In this document: positions 20,568-27,723 of the stretch, piece by piece
How the letters are laid out: each line of letters opens with the position of its first letter
Position numbering within the stretch: position 1 is the first letter of the stretch
Origin: Roseomonas genomospecies 6
GTDB lineage: Bacteria; Pseudomonadota; Alphaproteobacteria; Azospirillales; Azospirillaceae
Assembly: GCF_008365375.1 (NCBI RefSeq)
Contig: NZ_QOKW01000002.1
Span: 248,001 to 312,000 of the forward strand
Length of the DNA: 64,000 nucleotides
Direction: 5' to 3'
The notes under the pieces: generated by a model
The model's database searches: none
The model's input: the letters and a program-made list of their open reading frames with translations, nothing else
Told to the model about the DNA's origin: nothing
Translations under genes and position numbers: made by a program

Positions 20568-20732
20568 ATGCTCTACTGGGCACTTGTTTTCTTCGTCATC
20601 GCGCTGATTGCCGGCGCACTCGGTTTCGGCGGAGTTGCGTCGGCCTCTTCGGGCATCGCGCAAATCCTGTTCTTCCTTTTCCTGGTCTTGTTTGCCGCGA
20701 GCTTGATTCTGGGCCTGGTCAGGCGCCGCTAG
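20568..20732 (+). CDS. DUF1328 (YtjA-like) small membrane protein
   Basis: A 54-residue protein with two hydrophobic helices separated by a Gly/Ser turn: [20 protein letters not shown] at the N-terminus, then [19 protein letters not shown] at the end. This is the DUF1328/YtjA family, widespread small inner membrane proteins often induced by stress. ATG 20568 is preceded by a strong GGGAGG site. A strong terminator follows 8 bases after the stop. It neighbours an ECF sigma factor gene on the opposite strand. Confidence 0.9.
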   Translation: MLYWALVFFVIALIAGALGFGGVASASSGIAQILFFLFLVLFAASLILGLVRRR

Positions 20733-20739
20733 ACCCAGC

Positions 20740-20770
20740 GCCCGCCCGGATGGGTCCGGGCGGGCGGTTT
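20740..20770 (+). terminator. Rho-independent terminator of the DUF1328 gene
   Basis: A perfect 11-bp stem (20740-20750 with 20755-20765) with a TGGG loop is followed by GGTTT. It lies directly after the DUF1328 stop codon. Confidence 0.8.
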
Positions 20771-20859
20771 CCCGCAGTGCGCCCGCGTTCGGCCTCCACG
20801 TCTCGAAGGGTTCGGACGCGCGAGTACCCCCAAAGCCTCTCGATGTTAGCCTCGCACCT

Positions 20860-20893
20860 GACCGGCAACGCCCCATCCGGAGCGTTGCCGGTC
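20860..20893. terminator. Hairpin downstream of the ECF sigma gene
   Basis: A perfect 12-bp stem (20860-20871 with 20882-20893, 10-base loop) lies 44 bases past the ECF sigma stop and also beyond the DUF1328 gene. It probably terminates the minus-strand transcript. Confidence 0.6.
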
Positions 20894-20936
20894 TCTCTGT
20901 GCCGGCATCCATGGGAAACAGTGGAAAGCGGGAGGA

Positions 20937-21632
20937 TCAGTCCTCGTCGGTCGGGCTGTGCCCTTCCATGAGCTGGCGCAGCGCGCGCCGCCCGCGCGAC
21001 AGGCGGGACTTCACGGTGCCGATGGAAATGCCCAGGATGTCCGCGGCCTCGCCGTAGGAGATGCCCTCCAGCCCGATCAGCAGAACCACCTCCCGCTGTT
21101 CGGTCGGCAGCAAGCCCAGCGCGCGTTTCAGGTCGCGCAACTCCAGCCGCACGAACTGCCCGCCATGGGCCGCGCCGATGGCCGCCTGCCCTTCCCCATC
21201 GATATCCACCACCGTCTGCCGGCGGCGGATGCCATTGATGTGCAGGTTGCGCAGAATCGTGAAGAGCCAGGCGCGCAGGTTGCTGCCGGGCCGCCAGAGA
21301 TGAAGGCGTGACAGCGCTCGTTCCAGGCACTCCTGGACCAGATCGTCGGCCAGCGTGGCGTCCCGCACCATGGCGCGGGCGAAACGGCGCAGACGCGGAA
21401 TTTCCGCCTCGATCTGCGCGATGACCGCCGGATCGGGAGGCGCCAGCGGCGCGGAGGGCTCCTCCGCATCGGTTGCGTCCTCGACCTCTATGCCGTCCTC
21501 GGCCTCGCTCGCAACGTTCAACTCATCCTCGTCCGCACGGCGGCTTCCCATCACCGGCTCTAGGGCGACGGGGTCGAGCGGCGCGGGGCTGCTTGCCGGA
21601 CGGCGCAAGGAACTCGCGACGTGGTTCGCCAT
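20937..21632 (-). CDS. ECF-type RNA polymerase sigma factor
   Basis: Group 4 sigma factor (231 aa). An acidic, Pro/Ala-rich N-terminal extension of about 70 residues precedes sigma region 2 (about 78-140, with DDLVQECLERAL and LRAWLFTILRNLHIN) and region 4 (about 165-222, with LPTEQREVVLLIGLEG and GTVKSRLSRGRRAL). The regions resemble the EcfG/RpoE-like sigma factors of alphaproteobacteria. No anti-sigma (NepR, ChrR or zinc-binding) or PhyR gene lies beside it, so its regulator is not identified. ATG 21632 gives the long form; ATG 21551 within the extension is possible. Confidence 0.88.
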   Translation of the reverse strand: MANHVASSLRRPASSPAPLDPVALEPVMGSRRADEDELNVASEAEDGIEVEDATDAEEPSAPLAPPDPAVIAQIEAEIPRLRRFARAMVRDATLADDLVQECLERALSRLHLWRPGSNLRAWLFTILRNLHINGIRRRQTVVDIDGEGQAAIGAAHGGQFVRLELRDLKRALGLLPTEQREVVLLIGLEGISYGEAADILGISIGTVKSRLSRGRRALRQLMEGHSPTDED

Positions 21633-22010
21633 CGGTGGAACGCTGCCTCCCTATGTACCGAAAGATGTGCCGATCATTCCAGGCGCGTCTGAAAACGCCC
21701 GAACCATCGCTCCGGCCCCCGTCTTGCGCCGAATGCGCCCGGGTGTAACCGGATTCTCCAACGACCATCGTCGGTCCATCAGTACGTAATGGCCCACCTA
21801 AGGGGCTGCCAGTTGGGAAAAAGGCTAGGACATTGCGCAATTTGGCGAGATTACCTCGAACATGCCATGGATTGTCCGATTGCTCCCATAGCACTCGATT
21901 GCGGATGATGTATCGTTCCCGAACTTACGGGAGGCTTCATGACTTTGCTCAAAAGGAAAAGGCCGGCTGGCTCGCACCAACCGACCTCAAATCTCCTTTG
22001 CGGGATAGCC
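21633..22010. other. Lower-GC intergenic region between divergent genes
   Basis: 378 bases between the ECF sigma gene and the lytic transglycosylase gene, clearly lower in GC than the surroundings. It must carry promoters for both. I could not fix a consensus promoter, RNA gene or protein gene in it. Confidence 0.5.
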
Positions 22011-23222
22011 ATGTCTATGGCCAACGATGAATTCGTTCATTCATCCATCCGCAGGTCCGCTGCCAGCGGTTCTTCTTCTCTGTATAGGCGGCGTTTCCGT
22101 CCCTTAGCGGAAGTCTTATTTCATTATGGTCCGCTTCCCCTCTTGACTGGGACCATATCGCGTTACGTCTTTCGCGGACAGCCGGACGTTGGCGCTAGCA
22201 CAGCCATCTTCCCGCATACACCGAAAGACCGGGCGCCCTCACCAATTGGCAAAACCCTTGTCCGGACGGCGAAAGCCGCGTCGGCGCTGGCCGTCGGCGG
22301 GCTTCTGGCGTCCCTTTTAGCGGCCGTACCCGCCGCGGCCCAGTCCCAGAATCCCCAAGGCGCGCCCGACCGCACCATCCGTGCCTTGGAGGCGCTCGCG
22401 AACAAGGGCAGCGCCCGCGCCCAATACGAGCTGGCCATGCGGTACGAGGTGGGCAAAGGGGTGAACCGCGACGAGCGGCTGGCCCTCTCCCTCTACTGCC
22501 GCGCGGCCCGCCAGGACTATCCCGAGGCGGCCTACCGCGCCGGGCGCATGCATCTGGCCGGGCGGGGGGCGGTGTCGAAGGACGAGGAGCTTGGCCGCTC
22601 CTGGCTGCGCCGCGCCGCCCTGCTCGGCAGCGAGGACGCGACGCAGATGGTCAAGCCGGCCAGCGCCAAGAGCAAGGCGCCCGACCGCTGCGAACCGCCG
22701 AGCGTGCGCTGGGGCGTGATCCGCATGCCGCCCAAGGAAATCCGCGCCATGGTCACCAAGATGGCGCCCACCTACGGCCTCGACCCGGAGCTGGTGCTGG
22801 CGGTCATCGCCGTGGAGTCGGGCTACCGCGTGGACGTGGTGTCGGAAAAGAACGCCATGGGGCTGATGCAGCTCATCCCCGAAACGGCGGAGCGGTTCGG
22901 CGTGACCAAGCCCTTCGACCCTGAGCAGAATCTGCGCGGCGGCATGAAGTATCTGCGCTGGCTGCTGGCCTATTTCGACGGGAACGTGACCCTGGCGCTG
23001 GCCGGCTACAACGCCGGCGAAGGGGCGGTGGTGCAGTACAAGGGCGTCCCTCCCTACCGCGAGACGCAGGATTACGTGGTGAAGGTTCACAGCGTCTACC
23101 CGCGCCGCGTCCATCCCCACGACCCCGGCGTGGTGCGCTCCGCCGGCCTCCCCGCCGCAAGGCAGGAGGAGGTGGCCGAACTGAGCCTGTCCAGCCGCTC
23201 GGGCGCTTCCGCAAAACGCTGA
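22011..23222 (+). CDS. Sel1-repeat lytic transglycosylase (SLT domain)
   Basis: Predicted periplasmic peptidoglycan hydrolase (403 aa from ATG 22011). A hydrophobic segment ending VPAAAQ (about 95-111) looks like a signal sequence. It is followed by two Sel1-like repeats (about 136-211, with AQYELAMRYEVGKGV and AAYRAGRMHLAGRGA) and an SLT domain (about 245-370) with catalytic E269 in AVIAVESGY, then NAMGLMQLIPETAERFGV and LALAGYNAGEGAV. The true start is uncertain: the first 85 codons have low GC and no good ribosome binding site, and no in-frame ATG or GTG lies just before the signal. A longer form from 21939 is also open. Confidence 0.8.
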   Translation: MSMANDEFVHSSIRRSAASGSSSLYRRRFRPLAEVLFHYGPLPLLTGTISRYVFRGQPDVGASTAIFPHTPKDRAPSPIGKTLVRTAKAASALAVGGLLASLLAAVPAAAQSQNPQGAPDRTIRALEALANKGSARAQYELAMRYEVGKGVNRDERLALSLYCRAARQDYPEAAYRAGRMHLAGRGAVSKDEELGRSWLRRAALLGSEDATQMVKPASAKSKAPDRCEPPSVRWGVIRMPPKEIRAMVTKMAPTYGLDPELVLAVIAVESGYRVDVVSEKNAMGLMQLIPETAERFGVTKPFDPEQNLRGGMKYLRWLLAYFDGNVTLALAGYNAGEGAVVQYKGVPPYRETQDYVVKVHSVYPRRVHPHDPGVVRSAGLPAARQEEVAELSLSSRSGASAKR

Positions 23223-23236
23223 CGCCGAAAACGACG

Positions 23237-23270
23237 ACGGCCCGCCGAATGGGCGGGCCGTTGGTCGTTT
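23237..23270 (+). terminator. Terminator of the lytic transglycosylase gene
   Basis: A 10-bp stem (23237-23246 with 23252-23261) with a 5-base loop is followed by a T-rich tail. It lies 14 bases after the stop codon. Confidence 0.8.
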
Positions 23271-23297
23271 GTACCGGAAACTTGTAGCCGGAAAGGA

Positions 23298-23373
23298 TGG
23301 CGTCCCCTAGGGGATTCGAACCCCTGTTACCGCCGTGAGAGGGCGGTGTCCTAGGCCTCTAGACGAAGGGGAC
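23298..23373 (-). tRNA. tRNA-Glu (CUC), copy 2
   Basis: 76 bases including an encoded CCA. Read on the minus strand, the acceptor arm GTCCCCT pairs with AGGGGAC, and the anticodon stem CCGCC/GGCGG encloses loop CTCTCAC, giving anticodon CUC (codon GAG). The T arm contains GGTTCGAATCC. It is identical to the copy at 23411-23486, 37 bases away. Confidence 0.97.
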
Positions 23374-23410
23374 CTTCACCGGGCGATGCTCGGTTGCCAG
23401 CCGATCGAAG

Positions 23411-23486
23411 TGGCGTCCCCTAGGGGATTCGAACCCCTGTTACCGCCGTGAGAGGGCGGTGTCCTAGGCCTCTAGACGAAGGGGAC
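23411..23486 (-). tRNA. tRNA-Glu (CUC), copy 1
   Basis: 76 bases with encoded CCA, identical in every position to the downstream copy. Same folding: acceptor GTCCCCT/AGGGGAC, anticodon loop CTCTCAC. The two are probably one transcript. Confidence 0.97.
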
Positions 23487-23523
23487 AGTCTTTCGTCGTC
23501 TGACGACGTGGCGTCGTCGGCGT

Positions 23524-23548
23524 GGGCGGGTTTTTAGCGAACCCGCCC
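23524..23548 (-). terminator. Hairpin after the threonine aldolase gene
   Basis: A 9-bp stem (23524-23532 with 23540-23548) lies just past the aldolase stop codon and upstream of the tRNA pair on the minus strand. It probably ends the aldolase transcript. Confidence 0.6.
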
Positions 23549-23555
23549 CACCCGA

Positions 23556-24605
23556 TCAAGCCTTTTCTGACAGATCTTTTGCGATTTTCAGAAAAGAATT
23601 CACGACGGCCTGCGGCGTGTCGAAGGCGGTGACCAGACGCAGCAGATCGCCCTCCCACCGGTAGAAGCGGTAGCCCGCGGCCTCCAGCCCGTCGGCCACC
23701 GCGGCGGGCAGGCGCACGAAGACCTCGTTGGCCTCCACCGGATAGGCCAGCTCCGCCCCCGGCAGCGCGGCGAGCCCTTGGGACAGCCGGTCGGCCATGG
23801 CGTTGGCATGGCGGGCCAGCCGCAGCCACAGGTCGTCGGCCAGCCAGGCGTCCAACTGCGCCGACAGGAAGCGCCCCTTGGACACCAGATGGCCGGCCCG
23901 CTTGCGGCGGAAGCCGAAATCCTCCGCCAGGGCGGGGTTGAAGAAGACCACCGCCTCGGCGGCGAGGCAGCCGCCCTTGGTGCCGCCCAGCGACAGCACG
24001 TCAACCCCGGCCTTCCAGGTCACCTCCGCCGGGGCGCAGCCCAGCCGGGCCACCGCGTTGGCGAAGCGCGCGCCGTCCATATGCACCGCCATGCCGTGGG
24101 CGTGCGCCGCGTCCGACAGGGCCGCCACCTCCTCCGGACGGTAGACCGTGCCGGCCTCCGTCGCCTGGGTCAGGCTGAGGGCGGCGGGCTGCACCTTGTG
24201 CACCACGCCGATGCCCGCCCCGGTCAGCGCCGCGGTCAGCGCGGCGGGGGTCAGCTTGCCGCCCTCCCCCGCCAGCGGCACCAGCTTGGCCCCGCCGGTC
24301 GCCATTTCCGGCGCGCCGCACTCGTCGACGTTGATGTGGCTTTCCTGGTGGCAATAGACCGCCCCGAAGGGCGGGACGAGCGCCGACAGGGCCAGCGCGT
24401 TGGCCGCCGTGCCCGTGGCGACCGGGAAGACCGTCACGTCGGCCTCGAAGATGGCGGACAGGCGGCGGGTCACGGCTGCGGTCAGCGGGTCCAGCCCATA
24501 GGGATCGGCGGACCCGACCGAGGCCGCGGCCAGCGCGTTGACCACCTCCGGCGCCGCGCCGGCCACATTGTCGCTGCGGAAGTCGTGGATGAAGGGAGTG
24601 CTCAT
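23556..24605 (-). CDS. Threonine aldolase family PLP enzyme
   Basis: Predicted low-specificity threonine aldolase (349 aa), cleaving threonine/allo-threonine to glycine and acetaldehyde in the cytoplasm. The opening FRSDNVAGAAPEV, the PLP-stacking region CHQESHINVDECGAPE (85-100), the MDGARFANAVARLG segment and the lysine motif SLGGTKGG (K210) are characteristic of the beta-eliminating lyase family. The start ATG 24605 overlaps the upstream stop as ATGA, so it is translated together with the small membrane protein. Substrate stereochemistry cannot be told. Confidence 0.9.
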   Translation of the reverse strand: MSTPFIHDFRSDNVAGAAPEVVNALAAASVGSADPYGLDPLTAAVTRRLSAIFEADVTVFPVATGTAANALALSALVPPFGAVYCHQESHINVDECGAPEMATGGAKLVPLAGEGGKLTPAALTAALTGAGIGVVHKVQPAALSLTQATEAGTVYRPEEVAALSDAAHAHGMAVHMDGARFANAVARLGCAPAEVTWKAGVDVLSLGGTKGGCLAAEAVVFFNPALAEDFGFRRKRAGHLVSKGRFLSAQLDAWLADDLWLRLARHANAMADRLSQGLAALPGAELAYPVEANEVFVRLPAAVADGLEAAGYRFYRWEGDLLRLVTAFDTPQAVVNSFLKIAKDLSEKA

Positions 24606-24928
24606 GGCGCGGCGGCTCCGGTGGTGACGGTCACGGCGATGGCGCCGGTGCGGGGGTCCATCACATAGAGGCGGTCCGGAGCGTCCGGTGTGGTGACGCG
24701 GAACACGACGCGGTTGCCGACCGCCACCGGATCGCCGATGCGCGCGCCCGCCGGCAGGCCCAGCACGACCTCCTCCGTCCTTCCCGCGGCAGGGACGGGC
24801 CGTTCGGTCTCGGCACCGGACCGGCGGTCCGGATCGCTCATGCGCTTGTAGAGTTCGACGCCGATGATCGCGAAGCCGGCGATGATCATCACGCCCATGA
24901 GGACGACGAGTACCTTGAGGAACTGCAC
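24602..24928 (-). CDS. Small membrane-anchored protein (DUF6476-like)
   Basis: Protein of 108 aa with one N-terminal membrane helix (MQFLKVLVVLMGVMIIAGFA), a short charged linker and a small periplasmic beta domain that ends in a Thr/Ala-rich tail. It resembles the DUF6476 family of alphaproteobacteria, found beside rluD; this is from memory of the family. The start is taken as GTG 24928, the only start codon close to the helix. It overlaps threonine aldolase by 4 bases and diverges from the pseudouridine synthase gene with only 46 bases between. Confidence 0.65.
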   Translation of the reverse strand: MQFLKVLVVLMGVMIIAGFAIIGVELYKRMSDPDRRSGAETERPVPAAGRTEEVVLGLPAGARIGDPVAVGNRVVFRVTTPDAPDRLYVMDPRTGAIAVTVTTGAAAP

Positions 24929-24974
24929 GGTTTGGGGTCCACTCTCGCGCGGATGTGAGGAGTTTTGCCGAACG

Positions 24975-26027
24975 ATGCCCGAACGCACCGAAATCGACGA
25001 CGATGACGACGAATACACCGGAACGGAGGACGGCGAAACCGCCGAAGGCGGGCACCGCCACTGGGAGGTTCCGGCCGAATCCGGCGGGCAGCGGCTCGAC
25101 AAGGCTCTGGCCGCGGGCCTTCCCGGCCTGTCGCGCTCGCGCGTGCAGGCTCTGCTGGAGCGGGGCTGCGTCCGCGACGGCAGCGGGAAGGCGGTGACCG
25201 ATCCCTCCGCGAAGGTCAAGCCCGGCCAAACTTTCGACGTTTTCATCCCCGAAGCTGAACCTGCACAGCCCGAAGCCCAGGACATCCCCCTGGACGTGGT
25301 CTATGAGGATGAGGACGTGTTGGTGATCGACAAGCCCGCGGGCATGGTGGTCCATCCCGCCGCCGGCAATCCGGACGGCACGCTGGTCAACGCGCTGCTC
25401 GCCCATTGCGGCGACAGCCTGTCGGGCATCGGCGGCGTGCGGCGCCCGGGGATCGTCCACCGTCTCGACAAGGACACCAGCGGCCTGATGGTCGTCGCCA
25501 AGAACGACCGCGCGCATCACGCGCTGACGGAGCAGTTCGCCGGCCGCACGCTCAGCCGCACCTACCGGGCGCTCGTCTGGGGAGTCCCCTCCCCCCGCGA
25601 GGGACGGATCGAGGGCAACATCGGGCGCAGCAGCACCGACCGCAAGAAGATGGCCGTGGTCACCGGCGGCGGAAAGCACGCGGCCACCCGCTACCGCGTC
25701 GTCCGCTCCTTCGGCACCGCGCTGGCGCTGGTCGAATGCACGCTGGAGACCGGGCGCACCCACCAGATCCGCGTGCACATGGCGCACATCGGCCATCCCA
25801 TCGTGGGCGATCCGCTCTATGGCAAGGGGCGTTCCGGACGCGCCGGCGGCAAGCACGCCTCGGCCCTGCCGGAACCCCATCGCGAACGGTTTGTTGGCTT
25901 TCCGAGACAGGCGTTGCACGCCGCGGGGCTGACCTTCCGGCACCCCGCGACGGGGGAGACGGTCCGCTTTCAGGCACCCCTTCCCGCGGATATTAAAGAT
26001 TTGTCAGATTTCTTAGAATCGCTGTAA
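24975..26027 (+). CDS. rluD: RluA/RluD-family 23S rRNA pseudouridine synthase
   Basis: Pseudouridine synthase (350 aa). An acidic N-terminal extension (IDDDDDEYTG) precedes an S4 RNA-binding domain (about 35-90, GQRLDKALAAGLPGLSRSRVQALLERG) and the catalytic domain with HRLDKDTSG (162-170, catalytic D165), KTYRALVWG-like LSRTYRALVWG, and ETGRTHQIRVH. Domain order and length fit RluD, which modifies helix 69 of 23S rRNA; RluC-like specificity cannot be excluded. It is followed by rpoH, about 200 bases on. Confidence 0.88.
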   Translation: MPERTEIDDDDDEYTGTEDGETAEGGHRHWEVPAESGGQRLDKALAAGLPGLSRSRVQALLERGCVRDGSGKAVTDPSAKVKPGQTFDVFIPEAEPAQPEAQDIPLDVVYEDEDVLVIDKPAGMVVHPAAGNPDGTLVNALLAHCGDSLSGIGGVRRPGIVHRLDKDTSGLMVVAKNDRAHHALTEQFAGRTLSRTYRALVWGVPSPREGRIEGNIGRSSTDRKKMAVVTGGGKHAATRYRVVRSFGTALALVECTLETGRTHQIRVHMAHIGHPIVGDPLYGKGRSGRAGGKHASALPEPHRERFVGFPRQALHAAGLTFRHPATGETVRFQAPLPADIKDLSDFLESL

Positions 26028-26030
26028 TCC
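26001..26030 (+). promoter_or_regulatory. Weak candidate promoter upstream of rpoH
   Basis: TTGTCA (26001-26006) and TAATCC (26025-26030) are 18 bases apart, overlapping the rluD stop. It is an imperfect sigma-70 match about 195 bases before rpoH and should be treated as a guess. Confidence 0.25.
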
Positions 26031-26225
26031 ACTATACCCACGCGCAGAAGTCGGTTATTCTTCGCGTCATCAGCCGCCCACGCTCACGCTTGCATCCGGG
26101 GCCGTTCCCGACGGATCGAACGGACAAGCGGGCGGGGAAGCGGCGCAGAACAGAGAACGGCGAAACAGAAAACGTTCATGTGCCCGGTAGAAGGCACGGA
26201 CAACAGCCGTCGGAGAGGGTCCAAC

Positions 26226-27110
26226 ATGGCGACGATATCCAGCGTTCCGGTCATCAGTTCCGAAAGCAACCTCTCGCGCTACCTCCAGGAAATCCGCAAG
26301 TTCCCCATGCTCGCGGCGGAGGAGGAGTACATGCTGGCCAAGCGCTGGCAGGAGATCGAGGATTCGGACGCCGCGCACAAGCTGGTGACCAGCCATCTGC
26401 GGCTCGTCGCGAAGATCGCCATGGGCTACCGCGGCTACGGCCTGCCGCTGTCGGAACTGATCTCCGAGGGCAACGTCGGCATGATGCAGGCGGTGAAGCG
26501 GTTCGACCCCGACCGCGGCTTCCGGCTGGCGACCTACGCCATGTGGTGGATTCGCGCCGCCATCCAGGAATACATCCTGCACAGTTGGTCGCTGGTGAAG
26601 ATGGGCACCACGGCGGCCCAGAAGAAGCTGTTCTTCAACCTGCGCCGCCTGAAGGGCCAGATGCAGGCCATCGAGGAAGGCGACATGTCGCCCGAGCAGG
26701 TGCGCCACATCGCCACGACGCTCGACGTGCCGGAGCAGGACGTCGTCAACATGAACCGCCGCCTGGGCGCCCCCGACCATTCGCTGAACGCGCCGTTGCG
26801 CGCCGACAGCGAGGGCGAGTGGCAGGACTGGCTGGTGGACGAGACGGCGAACCAGGAAATCTCCCTGGCCGAGAGCGAGGAGCTGGGCAAGCGGCGCAAG
26901 CTGCTGACCGCCGCCATGGAGAACCTGAACGAGCGCGAGCGCGACATCCTGGTGGAGCGCCGCCTGCGCGACACCCCCACCACGCTGGAGGATCTGTCGC
27001 AGAAGTACGGCATCAGCCGCGAGCGCGTCCGCCAGATCGAGGTCCGCGCCTTCGAGAAGCTCCAGAAGGCCATCCGCAACGCCGCGGTGGAGCAGAAGCT
27101 GGCCGGGTGA
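26226..27110 (+). CDS. rpoH: RNA polymerase sigma-32 factor (heat shock)
   Basis: RpoH (294 aa), directing RNA polymerase to heat shock promoters. Region 1.2/2 is clear (LISEGNVGMMQAVKRFDP and RLATYAMWWIRAAIQEYIL), and the RpoH box QKKLFFNLR at 132-140 identifies the sigma-32 group. Region 4 has LNERERDILVERRL and YGISRERVRQIEVRAFEKLQ. ATG 26226 follows GGAGAGGG. Alphaproteobacteria often carry several rpoH copies; whether this is the main one is unknown. The gene is probably monocistronic, with a GC hairpin after it. Confidence 0.97.
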   Translation: MATISSVPVISSESNLSRYLQEIRKFPMLAAEEEYMLAKRWQEIEDSDAAHKLVTSHLRLVAKIAMGYRGYGLPLSELISEGNVGMMQAVKRFDPDRGFRLATYAMWWIRAAIQEYILHSWSLVKMGTTAAQKKLFFNLRRLKGQMQAIEEGDMSPEQVRHIATTLDVPEQDVVNMNRRLGAPDHSLNAPLRADSEGEWQDWLVDETANQEISLAESEELGKRRKLLTAAMENLNERERDILVERRLRDTPTTLEDLSQKYGISRERVRQIEVRAFEKLQKAIRNAAVEQKLAG

Positions 27111-27127
27111 TCCCCCGCCCCTGCCCG

Positions 27128-27154
27128 CCCCTGCCCGCCTGTGGCGGGCGGGGG
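27128..27154 (+). terminator. GC hairpin after rpoH
   Basis: A 12-bp stem with one T-G wobble (27128-27139 with 27143-27154, 3-base loop) lies 17 bases past the rpoH stop and just before the convergent membrane protein gene. Confidence 0.6.
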
Positions 27155-27161
27155 CAAGCCC

Positions 27162-27689
27162 TCACGCCCCCGCGGGTTCGGCCATCTGCTCCTGTTCGTC
27201 CGGCGACAGACCGCCCGATTCGTCGAACAGGTCGCCGGCCACCTCCGGTCCCCACTGCTGGACCAGACCGACCTTCACGTCCTTCAGCGCGCTGACCCGC
27301 TTTTCGGCGCGCATGACCTCGAAGTTCGCGACCATCGGCGGGATGCCGAAATAGAGCGCCCAGCCGATCGCCGCCGAACCGTACATCACCAGCCAGGCCA
27401 GCGGGTCCATGAAGATCTTGCCGGCGGCGCCGATGGTGTGGCTGTGCTTCCACAGTTCGATGGCGAAGGGCATGCAGCCGCAGAAGTTCAGTCCCCCCAC
27501 GGTGATCGGCGCCGACTTTTCCGGGTCGCGGTCGGTGACGTAGGCGACCATGGTCGGGATCATGCCGATACCGAACAGGATGGACGTGGGAAGCACCACC
27601 AGACCCGCCGGGATGATCAGCAGGATCAGCGTGAGCATGCTGCCTTTGCGCTTCTTCTTCTTCCCGCCGCTGTTGCCGCCGCGCGCCAT
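27162..27689 (-). CDS. Unrecognised membrane protein paired with a pseudokinase
   Basis: Protein of 175 aa that I do not recognise. A basic, Gly-rich start (MARGGNSGGKKKKRKGS) is followed by two hydrophobic segments (about 20-55), a short loop with FCGCMPF, another membrane region (about 95-130) and an acidic C-terminus (DESGGLSPDEQEQ). It follows the pseudokinase stop by 34 bases, so the two are one operon. Start ATG 27689 is used; GTG 27698 is an alternative closer to an AGGA site. A joint membrane-associated role with the pseudokinase is inferred only from linkage. Confidence 0.65.
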   Translation of the reverse strand: MARGGNSGGKKKKRKGSMLTLILLIIPAGLVVLPTSILFGIGMIPTMVAYVTDRDPEKSAPITVGGLNFCGCMPFAIELWKHSHTIGAAGKIFMDPLAWLVMYGSAAIGWALYFGIPPMVANFEVMRAEKRVSALKDVKVGLVQQWGPEVAGDLFDESGGLSPDEQEQMAEPAGA

Positions 27690-27723
27690 GGGTGCCACCC
27701 GATCCTTGGTTTGAAGGCCGCCG

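Noticed and set aside
23298..23486. tRNA repeat as an attachment site of an integrated element
   Set aside because: The repeats are complete functional tRNA genes only 37 bases apart, and no integrase or element genes lie nearby.
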